This document shows, in pieces, positions 21,664 to 32,876 of a DNA stretch of 64,000 nucleotides. The notes under the pieces are model-generated. The model saw only the letters and a list, made by a program, of their open reading frames with translations. It did no database searches and was not told the origin of the DNA. Both the position numbers and the translations under genes were made by a program. Positions within the stretch are counted from its first letter, which is position 1. The number at the start of each line of letters is the position of its first letter. Source of the DNA: Bactericera cockerelli (lineage: Eukaryota > Arthropoda > Insecta > Hemiptera > Triozidae); NCBI GenBank assembly GCA_024516035.1, contig CM044967.1, positions 5,326,859 to 5,390,858 of the forward strand. Direction: 5' to 3'.

Positions 21664-23050
21664 GGGAATCCGGCTTGAAAACCCGACTTGGATGTAAGAG
21701 AAATGAATTCGACAGGTGTGAATGGTAATAAGATAGTTTCGTAAATGGGGACTTATGGTCTCCTTATTTATTCTTCTCAGCCCGTTGGTTCTTATTTTTT
21801 GTCTTCTTAAGATGATTAGCCATGGATTTTTGGGCTTTACAGGAGTACAGGAGGCTATGGAAATTATTAACGGTAGACTGTAGGACCCACTGGGTACAGA
21901 TTGGATAGGAAAGGAGTGGAAGTGTCGTTGAGATGGAACTTCTAGAAGTGTTGGAACTTCTGTCGGAATGATGGAAGAGGAATTATTTGAAACAAATTTC
22001 TTCTAAAACACTACTTGTCTGTCTTCCGAGGCGGAGAGACCAAAATAAGACAAGAACGTTTGATGCAGAACCAATCAGAGGAATGTTACCGGTAGACGTT
22101 CGGTGGTAGAATGGCAGAAGACCCCGACGCGACGGACATTACAAAGATGGACTGTGAGCTCAATAGTGACCGAAATGATTTACACAAATTAGACCAGCTA
22201 GCTTTGGAACCGGATGGAGTAGACCACCAAATCAGGTTATAATTATTATAAACAGATTTCTAGCTGTGAGGTACAAGAGTCAGTAAAAAATCGACGAGAG
22301 TTATAGGAAAAGGTTGGTTACCTCTGGATTTGGTATTTTTTCTTGCAGAATATAAGAGACTTTGTATTATTTTAACTTTAAATAATAATTAATTAATATC
22401 GAAAAGGATAACCCTTCAAATAAACTCGCTGTTCCTTATCCGTAAAGGCTACAGTTCTAGACGTAAAACTAATGTTTTGTCAAGGTAACGTATCTCTGGC
22501 GCTTCAAGGTTTCTTAACACAATAGAACCTTTTATAAATCACAGCTAAGAATGTGTATCCTTTATGTTGGATACATCAAGAGGGCTAGTTTAATTAAAGA
22601 TTTTAGTTTTCAATTATAATCGAAGAAAGGTATGATCACCAAAATTAAATAGAGAAATCACGACCATGAGTTGTGCAGACGATATCCAGGAAGACTCTCG
22701 TTAAGGAAACATTAATCTCAATAGTAAAGACGACAGAATCCAATGGAAGGGTCGCATTCGTCAGGCGATGGACCGACTTTGGTTCGATAAGTCTAGCCAG
22801 TAATTAAGAGGAATTAAAGGAACAAGCAGGTACAAAAAATAACGAAATTAAATTAATGAAAACTAGATATTTTACCTGTGTCAAAATTCTGAGGAGGCGA
22901 AGAAAGGACTGGCTATGTCCGGCACTTAATTCTCATACCATTATGTTCTGTTTATCACTCTATGTTTCATTGAGCTTCAAACAGGGGCAGTACAGACCCA
23001 GCTAGTGACTCGAAAACTTTCGTTAAATAGAATATAATTTGTCCTATATT
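21664..23050. other. Mostly unique DNA; very faint LINE-like traces
   Basis: Plus-strand GACAGAATCCAATGGAAGGG at about 22733 reads DRIQWKGRIRQA, vaguely like the end of a non-LTR retrotransposon ORF. It is too short and isolated to call. Confidence 0.25.
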
Positions 23051-23054
23051 ATAA

Positions 23055-23150
23055 GACACGGAAGGAGCCCAGAAAATTGCTTCTGGGCGTCCACAGGGGT
23101 TAATACCACATCAATCCTTCCACCACCATGACACAACCATTATGGACGCG
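23055..23150 (+). repeat. Fragment shared with 15220-15300
   Basis: AAGGAGCCCAGAAAATTGC, TCTGGGCGTCCACAGG and TCCTTCCACCACCATGACAC resemble the divergent 3' part of the SINE C fragment at 15220-15290. Confidence 0.45.
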
Positions 23151-23161
23151 GAAAGTAAGCA

Positions 23162-23198
23162 AGTCAGTCAATACAGAAAAGTGAGAAGTTCTGATAGA
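23162..23198 (-). repeat. 40-nt dispersed motif, copy 10
   Basis: AGTCAGTCAATACAGAAAAG then TGAGAAGTTCTGATAG; core perfect. Confidence 0.75.
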
Positions 23199-23199
23199 A

Positions 23200-24430
23200 A
23201 TGTTATATTCATCCTTTCCTCTTTTTCTCCGAGGATTTAGCCAGGACAAAGTGTTGACCAGAAATAACACAAGGTTCTCTTCTTTGCCCATCAGTATCTT
23301 GTAAGAGATCAGAATACAAGTACCTGACGACTCAGAAACAGTAGAAGGGGGACTTTATGAACAGAAGGAAAGAGAAAGACAAGGAGTAGGAAAAATATGA
23401 AATTACATTCAAACCGGCGAGCAGGATAAGAATCGTCCTTGAGAGGGCAAAAAGACTTACTTTTTTTCAAAAGGACGTACAATTATTGTAACAAAGCGAG
23501 AACTGTATGTGAGAGTAAAAGAATTCTTTAGTCTTTTTCTTGTAGGATAAACGCATTTTTTTTTTTTTTTATCTCAATATTTCTGCTTAATTGGTTTCAT
23601 TGTATTACTTCCGATAAATTTCTAATATTAGAAATCGGAAGTATTTTTCTATGCAATGCTGAGAAGTTGTAAATTTTATATTAAGGTCCATAAGATGTAT
23701 CTTACGTGGAACAAATATTTCTTAAATTTTCCATGTATTAGGATTTACTCACTTTCTTCCATATTATGATTTCTTTTTTCAGTCTTAAGAATATTTTTTT
23801 TTAATGGAAACCAGTAGAGAAAGTTTTTTTACTTCTCTTGGACCAATATGCTTCAACAGTGACTAAATCCATGCAACATCTAAAATAATAATTGATCAGT
23901 CATGTAGAAATTTTGATATTCATTTTTTATAATAATAAAAAAACACAGCACTAACTTTGTCCATATTATGTTTTTTACATCATTTTAGGTATTATTGATT
24001 TTTCTACTTGTTTTGAATGGCTGGAGTGAAGCATGTCATTATGAAACTTCAGTGTTTTTTTTTATCAAGAAATAATTAATTATATTTTAGCATTCTCCCC
24101 TTTTTTTTTTTGTCTTATTCGTCTTTTTATTTATTTGGCATGGATTAATCTAATTACTTTTTCTAACATTTTAGCTGAAACTTAACAAATCTTAGCAAAA
24201 GTTCATTAGAATTTTCTAGCATACTTTCAATAATTAAAAAATTAAACTACTAAGTTTATTTAACTAGTGTGAATAATTCATGAACTCTAAGTATCTATTG
24301 AAGTAACAGCACTTAAAACAATCTTTTCTCAATAAAAGAATTTAATTCACTTTACAAAAATAAAATATTTATATGAAAGTTACATGGAGAAAGAATTATA
24401 AAACATAATAACATTTATCATATAATGAGA
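23200..24430. other. AT-rich DNA, no feature recognised
   Basis: Several T homopolymers (23559-23570, 24056-24064, 24102-24110). No repeats or frames of note. Confidence 0.5.
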
Positions 24431-24433
24431 ATC

Positions 24434-25110
24434 TTACATTTGATTTAAAAAACCTAACTTCTTGATCAAATTGACCCACCATTTCATGTCTGTCACAACA
24501 TCACAAATAAGAAATTTCATCCTCACAATATTTACCAGAACATCCTTTCCCTTTGCACTTTGCTCAGAATCTTTTTCAGGTTCTACGAAGGCCCCCACGT
24601 GTAGACCTTCGGGAATGTCTCCTTCCTCGAAAATGTCCTTCCTACACAATTTCCTGTGTACCTCGCATGGAGACAAAGGACATTGTTCAAACGATCCTTG
24701 TGCCCGAAAGTCCTGGCGATGCTGTTTTGTCATTGATATCCTTGTCAGCATTATCGCCATTGTCGTCATATCATTCCCTCAGCCCGTCAACATTCTCAGA
24801 AGTCCCATCAGCATTACTGTTACGGATTCTGTCATTATTCTCGACAGCATATTCGCCAATAACATCCATGCTGTTGTTGTACTAAGCAGCTTGTCTACAG
24901 CTGGGGGAGAGTGATGGTTGTTATCACCATAGCCAGTGTCAACAAAGGACTTGTTTTTGTGATGATGTTCAAAATCACCATCAGTAACACTGCTCTCACG
25001 TCATAATGATCGCTATCTTCTCATCTATCATTGACAGTATTATCGTCAAGACTATCAGCGTTATCTTCGGCAAATTGTTCTCTTTTATACTCTGCCAGGA
25101 ATTTCATCCC
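24434..25110 (-). pseudogene. Decayed minus-strand coding region of unknown family
   Basis: The minus-strand frame 24769-24434 (111 codons) has protein-like composition: EQCPLSPCEVHRKLCRKD at about residues 28-45, KDIFEEGDIPEGLHVGAF following, and a hydrophobic/aromatic end near MKWWVNLIKKLGFLNQM before TAA. Upstream, the other minus frames hold Asp/Asn-rich stretches (for example EYAVENND and YDDNGDNADKDINDK) broken by single stops and apparent frame changes up to about 25110. I read this as one old coding sequence or element ORF damaged by indels. The long plus-strand frames opposite are its shadow. No homolog is recognised. Confidence 0.3.
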
Positions 25111-25119
25111 TTTCGACCT

Positions 25120-25330
25120 CTTACCCTACTCCTCTCTCTTTCTCTCTCTTTCTCTCTCTCCTCTCTCCTCTCTCTCTCTCTCTCACACACTCTCTCTCAC
25201 TCTCTCTCACTCTCTCACTCTCACACACACAAAACACACACACACACACTCCTTACCCTACTCCTCTCTTTCTCACTCCTTCCCCATCTACAGTTCTATT
25301 TACATTCTCCCTCTTTGTTAATATATGTCT
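25120..25330. repeat. CT/CA microsatellite tract
   Basis: (CT)n with interspersed CACA and (CA)n around 25225-25250. Confidence 0.9.
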
Positions 25331-26680
25331 TCCCTAGAAGAAAGAGAGGAACAGGAGGGAGTGAGACAGGGAGAGAGAGAGAGAGACATACGCAGGAAAA
25401 TGGCTTCCTTGAAATTTTAATATATTCCTTTTTCTCTTACCCTCCTCTCCCCTCCCTCTCCTCTCTATGTCGCCTTTGATATGCACCGTCTAACGTCTTG
25501 TGTAGGAATGGACAAGATATTAAAATTACCAGCAGACAAAATATTAAAGGCAATAACCCTAGCTGTCTTGACCAGGCATTCATATAATTTAACCCTACAA
25601 ACTTTATACTTGCCTGATGTATACCTGTTCAAGTGTACATACTTACAGTATTTTATGTATGCAAACCGTACATACGTATAACTTATTATGTGCTAAGGAA
25701 TTGCTAAGGAATTATGGTAAGCATTTGCAACCCTAAATATAAATAAATATAACGCTTTGCAAAATCAGTATGTATGTATACACTTTGCTTTATCCCGGTC
25801 TACTCCCTGTTTGTAGTCGACCAGCCAGACTACTAATCATAGCGCAACATATTTCGGATTAGGGACAGTTTTTCCTTATCTTTAATCCCAGTCTTGGGCT
25901 TGATAACTATTTGGTATTTATGCTTTGCCCCAGTAGATTTAGTATTATTATTATGTTTGTTTTACACTTATTTTATAATTTAGCCCCATAAGTGTCAATA
26001 AAACCATCCTGGAGGAAGACTCCTATAGCAAGCATTACCCGGTAATATTTATCTTTCCTGCTAGAATGCTTGGTATCCTTCTGACAATTGGACACTGTCT
26101 AATGGAACCCAGAATGTTCATATATCTCCAGGTACACCTCGTATCTTAATGTTCTATGCAGGACCGTTTTAAAGAAAATTTGGTAAAATATTTCTTTTCC
26201 ACCATTTCATATCAAACCAATTTTTCGTTTCTGTACCTAAACTGGATATGTAATTTTCACGTCTTTTTCATATATCTTCAGCTATTTTTTTCCGTTTCTG
26301 TACCGAAACTGGACATGTAATTTGGACTCGTTTTGATGTCTTCAGCTATTTTTTCAGTTTCTGTACCCAAACTCTCCTATCCTATCCAGACCTGGTCCTG
26401 TGTACACAACAGACAGTTCCAAAGCAGCCAGACCTCTTAGACTTGCGTCATATCTGTGATTCATTTGTTTGAATTATAAGATCTGGGAGTGTTTTTTTCT
26501 CTCTTTGGAATCAAGAGACGCAAGCCAGTGAACTTTATAAGGGTCCCATAACGTGATTGTTATTGTTGTAATAAAAATTATAATTAACATAAGCATTATA
26601 ATCGTAATTAATATATTTATTATAATCATTCGATATCACTTGTCACTTGCACATAAATACCTATAGTTTTTCTATTATTT
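25331..26680. other. AT-rich DNA; fragments only
   Basis: A (GA)n run at 25371-25386. A family I fragment at about 25795-25835 (GTCTACTCCCTGTTTGTAGT, CCAGCCAGACT). TTTCTGTACC-AAACT recurs three times at 26230-26370 with a spacing near 65 bp. Confidence 0.45.
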
Positions 26681-26685
26681 TGCAT

Positions 26686-26730
26686 GTATGTCTAGTACAA
26701 CATCTCACTTTTCCGTTTATACTGATTTAC
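26686..26730 (+). repeat. 40-nt dispersed motif, copy 11
   Basis: TGTCTAGTACAACATCTCAC then TTTTCCGTTTATACTGAT; two core changes. Confidence 0.7.
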
Positions 26731-26783
26731 ATAAAAATCATCATCATTACCATTGTAGTTTATAATATTTATAATAACATAAG

Positions 26784-26900
26784 GACCAATAAGTCCCATC
26801 ATTTCAGCAGTAAGCCCAAGACGTTGTCACAATTCCAATTGGGAGGATTTCTGGTCTTGTCCCGGCTGGGTTTCGAATCCGCGACCTCTGGATTGCCAGG
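26784..26900 (-). mobile_element. SINE family A, 5'-truncated
   Basis: AGGACCAATAAGTCCCATCA, CAGTAAGCCCAAGACGTTG and GTCCCGGCTGGGTTTCGAATC. The 5' head beyond the B box is lost. Confidence 0.75.
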
Positions 26901-26913
26901 CTGAACTTCTCAT

Positions 26914-26945
26914 TACTAGTAGAACTTCTCACTTTTCATTTTTTT
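26914..26945 (+). repeat. 40-nt dispersed motif, copy 12
   Basis: ACTAGTAGAACTTCTCACTT then TTCATTTTT. It sits 14 bp beyond the truncated end of the SINE A; a partial AACTTCTCATTAC precedes it. Confidence 0.6.
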
Positions 26946-27110
26946 TGCTTCTAAACTGCACTTATTGTGCTGATTATGAAGACTGAGTTTCTCATTATTA
27001 TTTTGACTGACGGCAAACAAATGTGCTTTCACAGTTCACGCCTCTGTCTGTCACTAGCTCTGTCTTTGACCCAACTCTCGAGCCTTGTAATTTATTACTT
27101 TTATTTCTAT

Positions 27111-27194
27111 GCAGTGTTGCCCGAGTGGTCTAAGTCTAAGGTCTATCGAACCGTCTGGTTCTGAGCTCCGTGAGTTCGAATCTCGACCACTGTA
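27111..27194 (+). other. tRNA-like sequence (Leu/Ser-type length)
   Basis: TTGCCCGAGTGGTCTAAG gives an A box, and GAGTTCGAATCTC gives a B box and T arm. CAGTG...CACTG at the ends pair as a partial acceptor stem. About 84 nt with a long variable region. The irregular centre argues for a pseudogene or SINE head. Confidence 0.4.
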
Positions 27195-28035
27195 TTTTTT
27201 TTGTAAAGATTCTGGAATTTAAATTAGAGTATAAAATGTGGTACCTAGTCAAAGTTGATTGAGGTCTTGAGACACTCCAGACAAATGTGTTTTTAATAAA
27301 TTTATCTCATTGACACTCTGTTAACCCTTATCTTGGCAGAGAATTTCAATTTTAAAATTTTCATTTTTTTTTATTGAAAAAGTAAAAGAGGATGGATATT
27401 CATTGGATTGTTGAATGGATGGTTATAATTGGATGGTTGAATGGAAGAGCTCCATCCAGCGCCTTTAAATAAAGTGTAAAAAAAATAATAATTTTAAATG
27501 TTCTGTGGAAGAAAAAACGCTTTAAGATTAAGTTTGGGCCAATAGAGTAAAAAAAAGTGATGGTATCCATATGGACACATTGCCAAGATAAGGGTTAATG
27601 AGATATACTTATAGGTACCATCATCGGTGGCGCCGAATTCAGGCCTGACACGATGTTACGGCAATGCCTCACTGTGTAGAATAAGGTTAGGATGAATAAA
27701 TTAAGGGCCATACCTCGGGCCGCAACTCGAGTGCAGTCACTACCATATGATTCAGTTTTATTTAAAATCAGTTTTTTAATTTGATGGACAGGAAGAAACA
27801 AGCTTATAGGAAGAACGTTATCATTATTTTCATAAATTACAAACAATTTTTATGATTAAATTAATTATTAAATCCAGCTGAATGACACGCAAGGGGTGGG
27901 GTCAATCACTTCCGTCTGCTTTCTCTGCTAATCCGACCCAACTGCTGTCAAAATCCAGCAGCCCCAAGTTTGTGCGAAGGGAATTTTGTTCGCCGGAGAA
28001 ATGACAGGCAGAAAGTTCCCTGCAAGACAAGGAGC
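27195..28035. other. Unique DNA, with a balanced-composition block at 27880-28035
   Basis: The last 150 bp contain CTGTCAAAATCC, GAAATGACAGGCAG and CGCCGGAG between AT-rich flanks. TGACAG/CTGTCA are TALE-homeodomain-type motifs. A candidate conserved noncoding element only. Confidence 0.2.
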
Positions 28036-28393
28036 TTTCAGTTACAGCCAACTTGAGTTAGGGCTAGGTACCCAAATGTAGGACATTTATGGGTGCAATA
28101 GTTCTATATAATGGACGCAACACATAGGAATTTCTTTTAGATAAGACCCCCTGAAATGATGTAATTTAAATAAAATAGGACATTGTTAAATTGTTCTTTG
28201 TATTTTCTTTTTGTATTTATACTGTTTTTTATTTAGCGATTCATTCCTTGAAGCATAACTGCATGTGTCTTATTATTGTTGCGCACATGTGTCTTATTAT
28301 CTTATATTATTTGAATTGAAATATACATGACGGTAAAACAACATTTTGAACTGTAAATTGTAAGTTTATAATATGTACCTCCGTGCCAGCCTC
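28036..28393. other. AT-rich DNA, no feature recognised
   Basis: No frame or repeat match; GTGTCTTATTAT occurs twice near 28265-28300. Confidence 0.5.
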
Positions 28394-28750
28394 CAGCCTC
28401 CGTGGCGTAATGGTTGTGACTACTGCCCGTAGTCCAGAGTTCCCGAGTTCAACTCACGGCTGGGGCAGACTTTTCGAAGAAAACTCTGTTCCATCCAAAC
28501 ACGTGAGGCTGGCATTTCCGGCCCTACCCAGGCTGGGTGAGGTTAATGTGGGTAGCTGGTACGATTCCCAGCGAATGGAGGGTAAAACCCCCGTCCTAAT
28601 CCAGGACGTTAAATTAAATAGAATCGTTGGCGTTAGGAAGGGCATCCAGCCGTAAAAAATGTGCCAAAACCAATCAACCTCGACCATGAGGTTGAACAAC
28701 GTCGACCCTGCTTGAGCGGGATAAGACAGAGTAAAAGAAGAAGAAGAAGA
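28394..28750 (+). mobile_element. SINE family C, full-length copy (~357 bp)
   Basis: tRNA-like head CAGCCTCCGTGGCGTAATGG with a B-box-like GAGTTCAACTC, then GTGAGGCTGGCATTTCCGGC, GAATGGAGGGTAAAACCCCC, GCGTTAGGAAGGGCATCCAG, TTGAGCGGGATAAGACAGAG and a (GAA)n tail. The longest SINE in the window. Its 3' half probably derives from a LINE end. The 90- and 102-codon frames over it are not genes. Confidence 0.85.
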
Positions 28751-28796
28751 TAATATGTACATAATGATGAAACATTTACCTACACATTATCTTTAC

Positions 28797-28962
28797 AGTC
28801 GAAGCTGAATTTAAGAGAACTCAAGGGACCATATTTTTTATTCTCTATTATCCAGTTTTCTCTTATAAAGAGGTTAGTTTCTCTGATACAGAAGTAAATT
28901 TAACCTGGAAATTGTCTCAAAATATATATCCAGGTTTCTCTTATATCCAAGTTTGTCTGTAT
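28797..28962 (+). repeat. Family F repeat, long copy
   Basis: TAAGAGAACTCAAGGGACC, CTCTTATAAAGAGGTTAG and AACCTGGAAATTGTCTC, then two TATATCCAGG/TATATCCAAG units. Contains inverted CTCTTATA/TAAGAG steps. Confidence 0.7.
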
Positions 28963-29352
28963 TGCCAAAGACCTGTTCAAGATTGGTCCTATATCAGAGG
29001 TCCTCAGCCCTAAAAGGCGGGAGTAAAATTTCAGAATATCAGATTTTGAAGACTTGGCATTTATACCTGGGAGCGACTTTATTTCATTTTTGAGGAGAAA
29101 ACCTCTGAGGATGCTTGGAGCATTTCTTAACAGCCTCTTCTGCATTTTTTATTTGAAGAGGTCTTTTCAGCGTGTGTATTCATGCGTTTTGGTGGGTGTA
29201 AAGTGAATGAAAATTAGAGTATGATCAAGATGTTTGTCAACAAAGTGAGGGGGTATACGTGAAGATCTGAAGCCAGGTAAAACAGAGCTTCAAGAAATGA
29301 TGAAGTACTTTCCTTAGCTCCTATGCTATAATGGTGCAAATTTTATCCCTAT
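28963..29352. other. Unique DNA, no gene called
   Basis: Minus-strand 81-codon frame without motif. Confidence 0.4.
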
Positions 29353-29561
29353 ATAATAATATCGCCTTATTTATACTGCCCGATCAGGAATATTAAGTCC
29401 CATTATTGGTGCAGTAAGCCCAAGACGTATTATTATGTGGTAAAAATCCCAATTGCTGGGAGGATAACTTGTAATGTCCCAGCTGGGGTTCGACCCTGAT
29501 GCGACCTCTGGAATCTCTGGATTCACAGAGTGCCACCGTTACCACTGAGCTACCGGGACAG
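29353..29561 (-). mobile_element. SINE family A, full copy
   Basis: (ATT)n tail and GCCTTATTTATACTGCCCGA at the low end, CAATTGCTGGGAGGATAACTT in the body, head closing TACCACTGAGCTACCGGGACA. The B box is interrupted by a small insertion (GGTTCGACCCTGATG region). Confidence 0.85.
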
Positions 29562-29645
29562 ACAGTTAGAACGGTTTGAGAACGGGCCCTACCCAGCAGT
29601 ATTTCGGGGTGGAAAAGCATACAGCGATTTTATTCCACGCCTATG

Positions 29646-29678
29646 TTCATCTAATAAGACCTTCTCACTTTTCTTTTC
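29646..29678 (+). repeat. 40-nt dispersed motif, copy 13
   Basis: TTCATCTAATAAGACCTTCTC then ACTTTTCTTTTCTT; diverged right side. Confidence 0.5.
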
Positions 29679-29967
29679 TTAATGTTATCTGCAAATTGAG
29701 AGCCCGAAAAGTCCGCCCTACCCGAAAGTCGAATCCGTAACGTTCAGATCAATAAGCGGAGATGTTTACCTCTTCATCTGCAGGTACCTTCAGCTCTTCG
29801 GCTTAAACCAAGTAGCAGAAGCCAGTCACTTGATCTTAGTATAGCTACTCGATATTCTTGCCTGAATCGAGTTTGAAACCAGAACGGTCTATTCTTGGCG
29901 GTTCCCAAAATCTCGACTTAAATCGACGCCCTATAATTTGTTAAAGGCAACTAAAACGTTAAAGTTA

Positions 29968-30109
29968 GTTATCATATTTGTGTTAATCACTTTCGTGATA
30001 TCACAACTAGTCAAACTCGCTTTACTAAATCTACGCTGAATCCGGGACTTGAACCACCGACCTCCATGTTACAAGTCTGCTGCCTTATCGATCAAGCTAC
30101 TGAGGTCAG
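29968..30109 (-). mobile_element. SINE family B, full copy
   Basis: AGTTATCATATTTGTGTTAA, TTTCGTGATATCACAACTAG, GGGACTTGAACCACCGACCTC and CGATCAAGCTACTGAGGTCA. Confidence 0.85.
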
Positions 30110-30199
30110 TTTTCTGAGGTTAGTTTTCATAGGCAACTATGGTCCTTAGCAGCTTGAAGTTGTTGACTGTAGGTATTTCACATAATTATATCTTGATTA

Positions 30200-30325
30200 C
30201 TGTTCTCAGTAGCTCGGTCGATAAGGCGGCGGATTCGTTATCGGAGGTCGGTGGTTCAAGTCCCCAGTTAAGGAGAGTTTTACGAAAGTGATTTGAGTAA
30301 TTGTGATATCACATCGTGATCGAAC
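30200..30325 (+). mobile_element. SINE family B
   Basis: CTCAGTAGCTCGGTCGATAA, GGAGGTCGGTGGTTCAAGTCC; the body is shortened and rearranged (ACGAAAGTGATT precedes TTGTGATATCAC). It lies 90 bp from the inverted copy at 29968, so the pair could form a stem. Confidence 0.75.
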
Positions 30326-30952
30326 CACCAACCTCCAGTTCAGCCGAGTTACAACCCGAGGCATGTCCTTATATTTATTTTGACTAACCATACAACCATT
30401 ATGTAGAGTATAATGAGGCATTGCCGTACATATATTTTTAAGTTTTTTGTTTTTAATTGATTGTTTTGTTTTGTATTGATGATTATTTTGTAAAAAAAAG
30501 TACGTGTAAAGTGTTAATAAATAAATACTGAATTCGGTGCCACCGTACCGCCGGCTTATCGATCGAGCAAATCGAGGTGGACAGATAGGTTTTTCTCTAA
30601 TACGTATTAAAAATATAGTATTTCTAAGTAGCCCTGAAGCTGGAAATAATTTGGGCACCTCTGCGCTGTCCCACTTCATTAGGAGAGACATTTGTGGTTT
30701 GGCTCGTAAGATTCGCGTTCCAGTAGCTCCCCAACCTCCTGGCCTGTGGTTTTGCACATCCTATACCCTACACAGGTGACAGTCTGCGAAATTTCTGCAT
30801 GTGCAAATTCTGAAACTCCTTGAGGTGTGTTGTAATTTGCAACGTAGGTCTTTTACTTCTGTAGCCTGTGAAACAGACGGGACTCTTTTCAGACATTGCA
30901 TCAGAGAGTGAGATTTATTCATTATTATTTAATATCTTATTGTTATGCATTT
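30326..30952. other. Unique DNA, no gene called
   Basis: A 183-codon minus frame (30757-30206) ends inside SINE B sequence and has no recognisable domain; not accepted as a gene. Confidence 0.4.
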
Positions 30953-30990
30953 TAAGTACAACTTCTCATTTTTTCTGTTTGTTTGAGTGA
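30953..30990 (+). repeat. 40-nt dispersed motif, copy 14
   Basis: AAGTACAACTTCTCATTTTTT then CTGTTTGTTTGAGTGA. Confidence 0.6.
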
Positions 30991-31082
30991 ATATAATGTT
31001 GAGTTGTTGAGGGATGAAATATTTATTTTCACAAATAAGATAGATAATATATTTACAGATAGACACATCCCACCTATTTTGT

Positions 31083-31195
31083 ACCCCCCCCCTTTCTCTC
31101 TCTCTCTCTCCCTCCCTCCCTCTTTTTACTCTCTTGTCTCATTTCCACTCCCTCCCTCCCTCCTCACATCAGTTCTACCTCTTTCTCTTCCTCTT
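31083..31195. repeat. Polypyrimidine tract
   Basis: C7 run, then (TC)n and CCCTCC repeats on the plus strand. Confidence 0.85.
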
Positions 31196-31199
31196 AGAA

Positions 31200-31540
31200 A
31201 TCTATGAAATACAGAAGCTCCCTGAGTGACATATTTCCAAAGATCAGAAGCTTAAGAGCTTCAAAATCTCGAAGGGTTCTCTATCAGGAATTCACCAGAT
31301 TCTTGCATGTTTTTTTTTTTTTGGCTGACTTGCATACTTGTCCCATCATTTCTGTAGCTTTGATACAAAGGAGTCAAATTCCAGAAGGACACAGTTATGA
31401 ATTTTCAGTCCCCCTAAAGAGTGAGTGCACTCTCGATCATAGAAGAATTCTATCTCAGATGACCTCGGATGGTCAAAGAGAAACAGTAAAAAACCGAATC
31501 CTTTACTGAATATTTCTGTTCTTAGTAACATGATAATAAT
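31200..31540. other. Unique DNA, overlapping frames without motif
   Basis: A 101-codon plus frame (31204-31509) is the least repetitive long frame here: no low complexity, but no known domain, no flanking 5' splice site and no Kozak-like start. Unproven. Confidence 0.2.
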
Positions 31541-31544
31541 AATA

Positions 31545-31665
31545 TAAAACTCTTTAGAAGAAGGTAACCAACCACCAGGCGAGGTTAATGCTCAAAGCAT
31601 TTTCTACCACATAACCCTCAGAGTCTTATTATTATGTGGTCGCAAACTCAAATTAATGTGTCATC
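31545..31665 (-). mobile_element. Family H repeat, 3' part
   Basis: GGTAACCAACCACCAGGCGA, GGTTAATGCTCAAAGCATTT and CACATAACCCTCAGAGTCTTA, as at 37800-38012. TGCTCAAAGCA is a short palindrome. The tRNA-like head is absent. Confidence 0.75.
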
Positions 31666-31801
31666 GATTGTAGTTTTTTATTTGAGAAGACAGAATTTAA
31701 AGAGGAATCACATGTCCAGATAAATGTTGTCCGGTACCTCGTAAGATTTTACGGCTTTTACGCTGCAGTGGGCACTAAGAGTAAGATATAGCTTTGCAAT
31801 T

Positions 31802-31840
31802 CAGTTAGTCAAACAAACAAAAAAGTGAGAAGTTCTACTC
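31802..31840 (-). repeat. 40-nt dispersed motif, copy 15
   Basis: CAGTTAGTCAAACAAACAAA then AAAGTGAGAAGTTCTACTCG. Confidence 0.7.
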
Positions 31841-32082
31841 GATTTTCCTCAGCCAAGTTCAAAGATCACTCCTTATTAATCTTGTAATGCAGTTCTCTGC
31901 CTGTCTCTCTCGCAACTTTTAATCTCCATTCTATTCTTTTCCTTTGTTCCCGTAGTGTTGCTCATCTCTTCAAAGTTTTCATTCTTCGCAGGGCTTACAG
32001 GGATTGTATGGCAGGCGCACATTGGGAATTCTAGCGCAAGGCCCAGGGACTAGGACGGGGTTGCTTGTTTATATTGTGAAGA

Positions 32083-32620
32083 AGAAGAAAAAGAAGTATA
32101 GAATGGAATTGATGAATAAGAGGAGTAGAAGGAACAAAGTGAGCAGTAGATAGAGAAGAATTGAAGAGAGATAGTAAGAAGGACAATTAGAAGAAAGAGG
32201 TAAAATAATCGTTTTAAAAAAAACTTTATTCACGTATACATAAAAAAAGAGGGACAGAAATGGAGGGAAATAGTTATCATATTTGTGTTAATCATTTTCG
32301 TGATATCACAACTAATCAAACTCGCTTAGCTGAATCTACGCTGAAAGCGGGACTTGAACCACCGACCTCCAGGTTACAAGTCCGCCGCCTTACCGATCAA
32401 GCTACTGAGGTCGGTGAAATGGAGGGAAATAAGAAAGCAAAGAATAATATAAATCAAATAAACAAGAATATTCGAAAAAAAAGAAGAAGAAAATAGAGAA
32501 GCAATAAAAAGAAGAAGAAGAAGGAAAAAGAGAAGCAATAAAAGAAGAAGAAGAAGGAAAAAGGAAGAAATAGTAAACGCAGAGAAAGAGATTTAGTAAA
32601 AAGTGAAGTAGATGAAGATT
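32083..32620. repeat. Purine-rich (GAA)n-like tract split by a SINE
   Basis: AGAAGAAGAAAAAGAAG at 32083 and long AAGAAG runs at 32480-32570, separated by the family B SINE at 32271-32415. GGAGGGAAATA before the SINE (32261-32271) and GGAGGGAAATA after it (32420-32430) are the same, a likely target-site duplication. Confidence 0.8.
32271..32415 (-). mobile_element. SINE family B with probable target-site duplication
   Basis: AGTTATCATATTTGTGTTAA, GGGACTTGAACCACCGACCTC and AGCTACTGAGGTCGGTG. Flanked on both sides by AAATGGAGGGAAATA, direct evidence of insertion by retroposition. Confidence 0.9.
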
Positions 32621-32849
32621 AAGAAAAAGAACATAAACAAACAAACCAGGAGAAGGATAACAATTCTGAAAAAACCTCTGCCTTGCCTCAGTCTAGGATA
32701 AGTAGAAGAGGTAAATATTGACAAAGTATCAATCTTCAGGCTTGACTTTGTTGACAGGATTAATATTTGGGCTCAAACATTCTTGGAAACTATTCCAAGT
32801 ATTTTCACGGACCCGAGAGCTGTATATGTTTCAATTAGCAGCTTATTAA

Positions 32850-32876
32850 TAAGCAGAAAAGTGAGAAGTTGTATTT
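32850..32876 (-). repeat. 40-nt dispersed motif, copy 16
   Basis: AAGCAGAAAAGTGAGAAGTT then GTATTTG; the GACTGACTG side is missing. Confidence 0.6.

Noticed and set aside
28383..28762. 90- and 102-codon ORFs
   Set aside because: Lie in the full-length SINE C copy; the protein-like text is the SINE body.
30206..30757. 183-codon minus-strand ORF
   Set aside because: Ends inside SINE B sequence, has no recognisable domain and no splice or promoter context.
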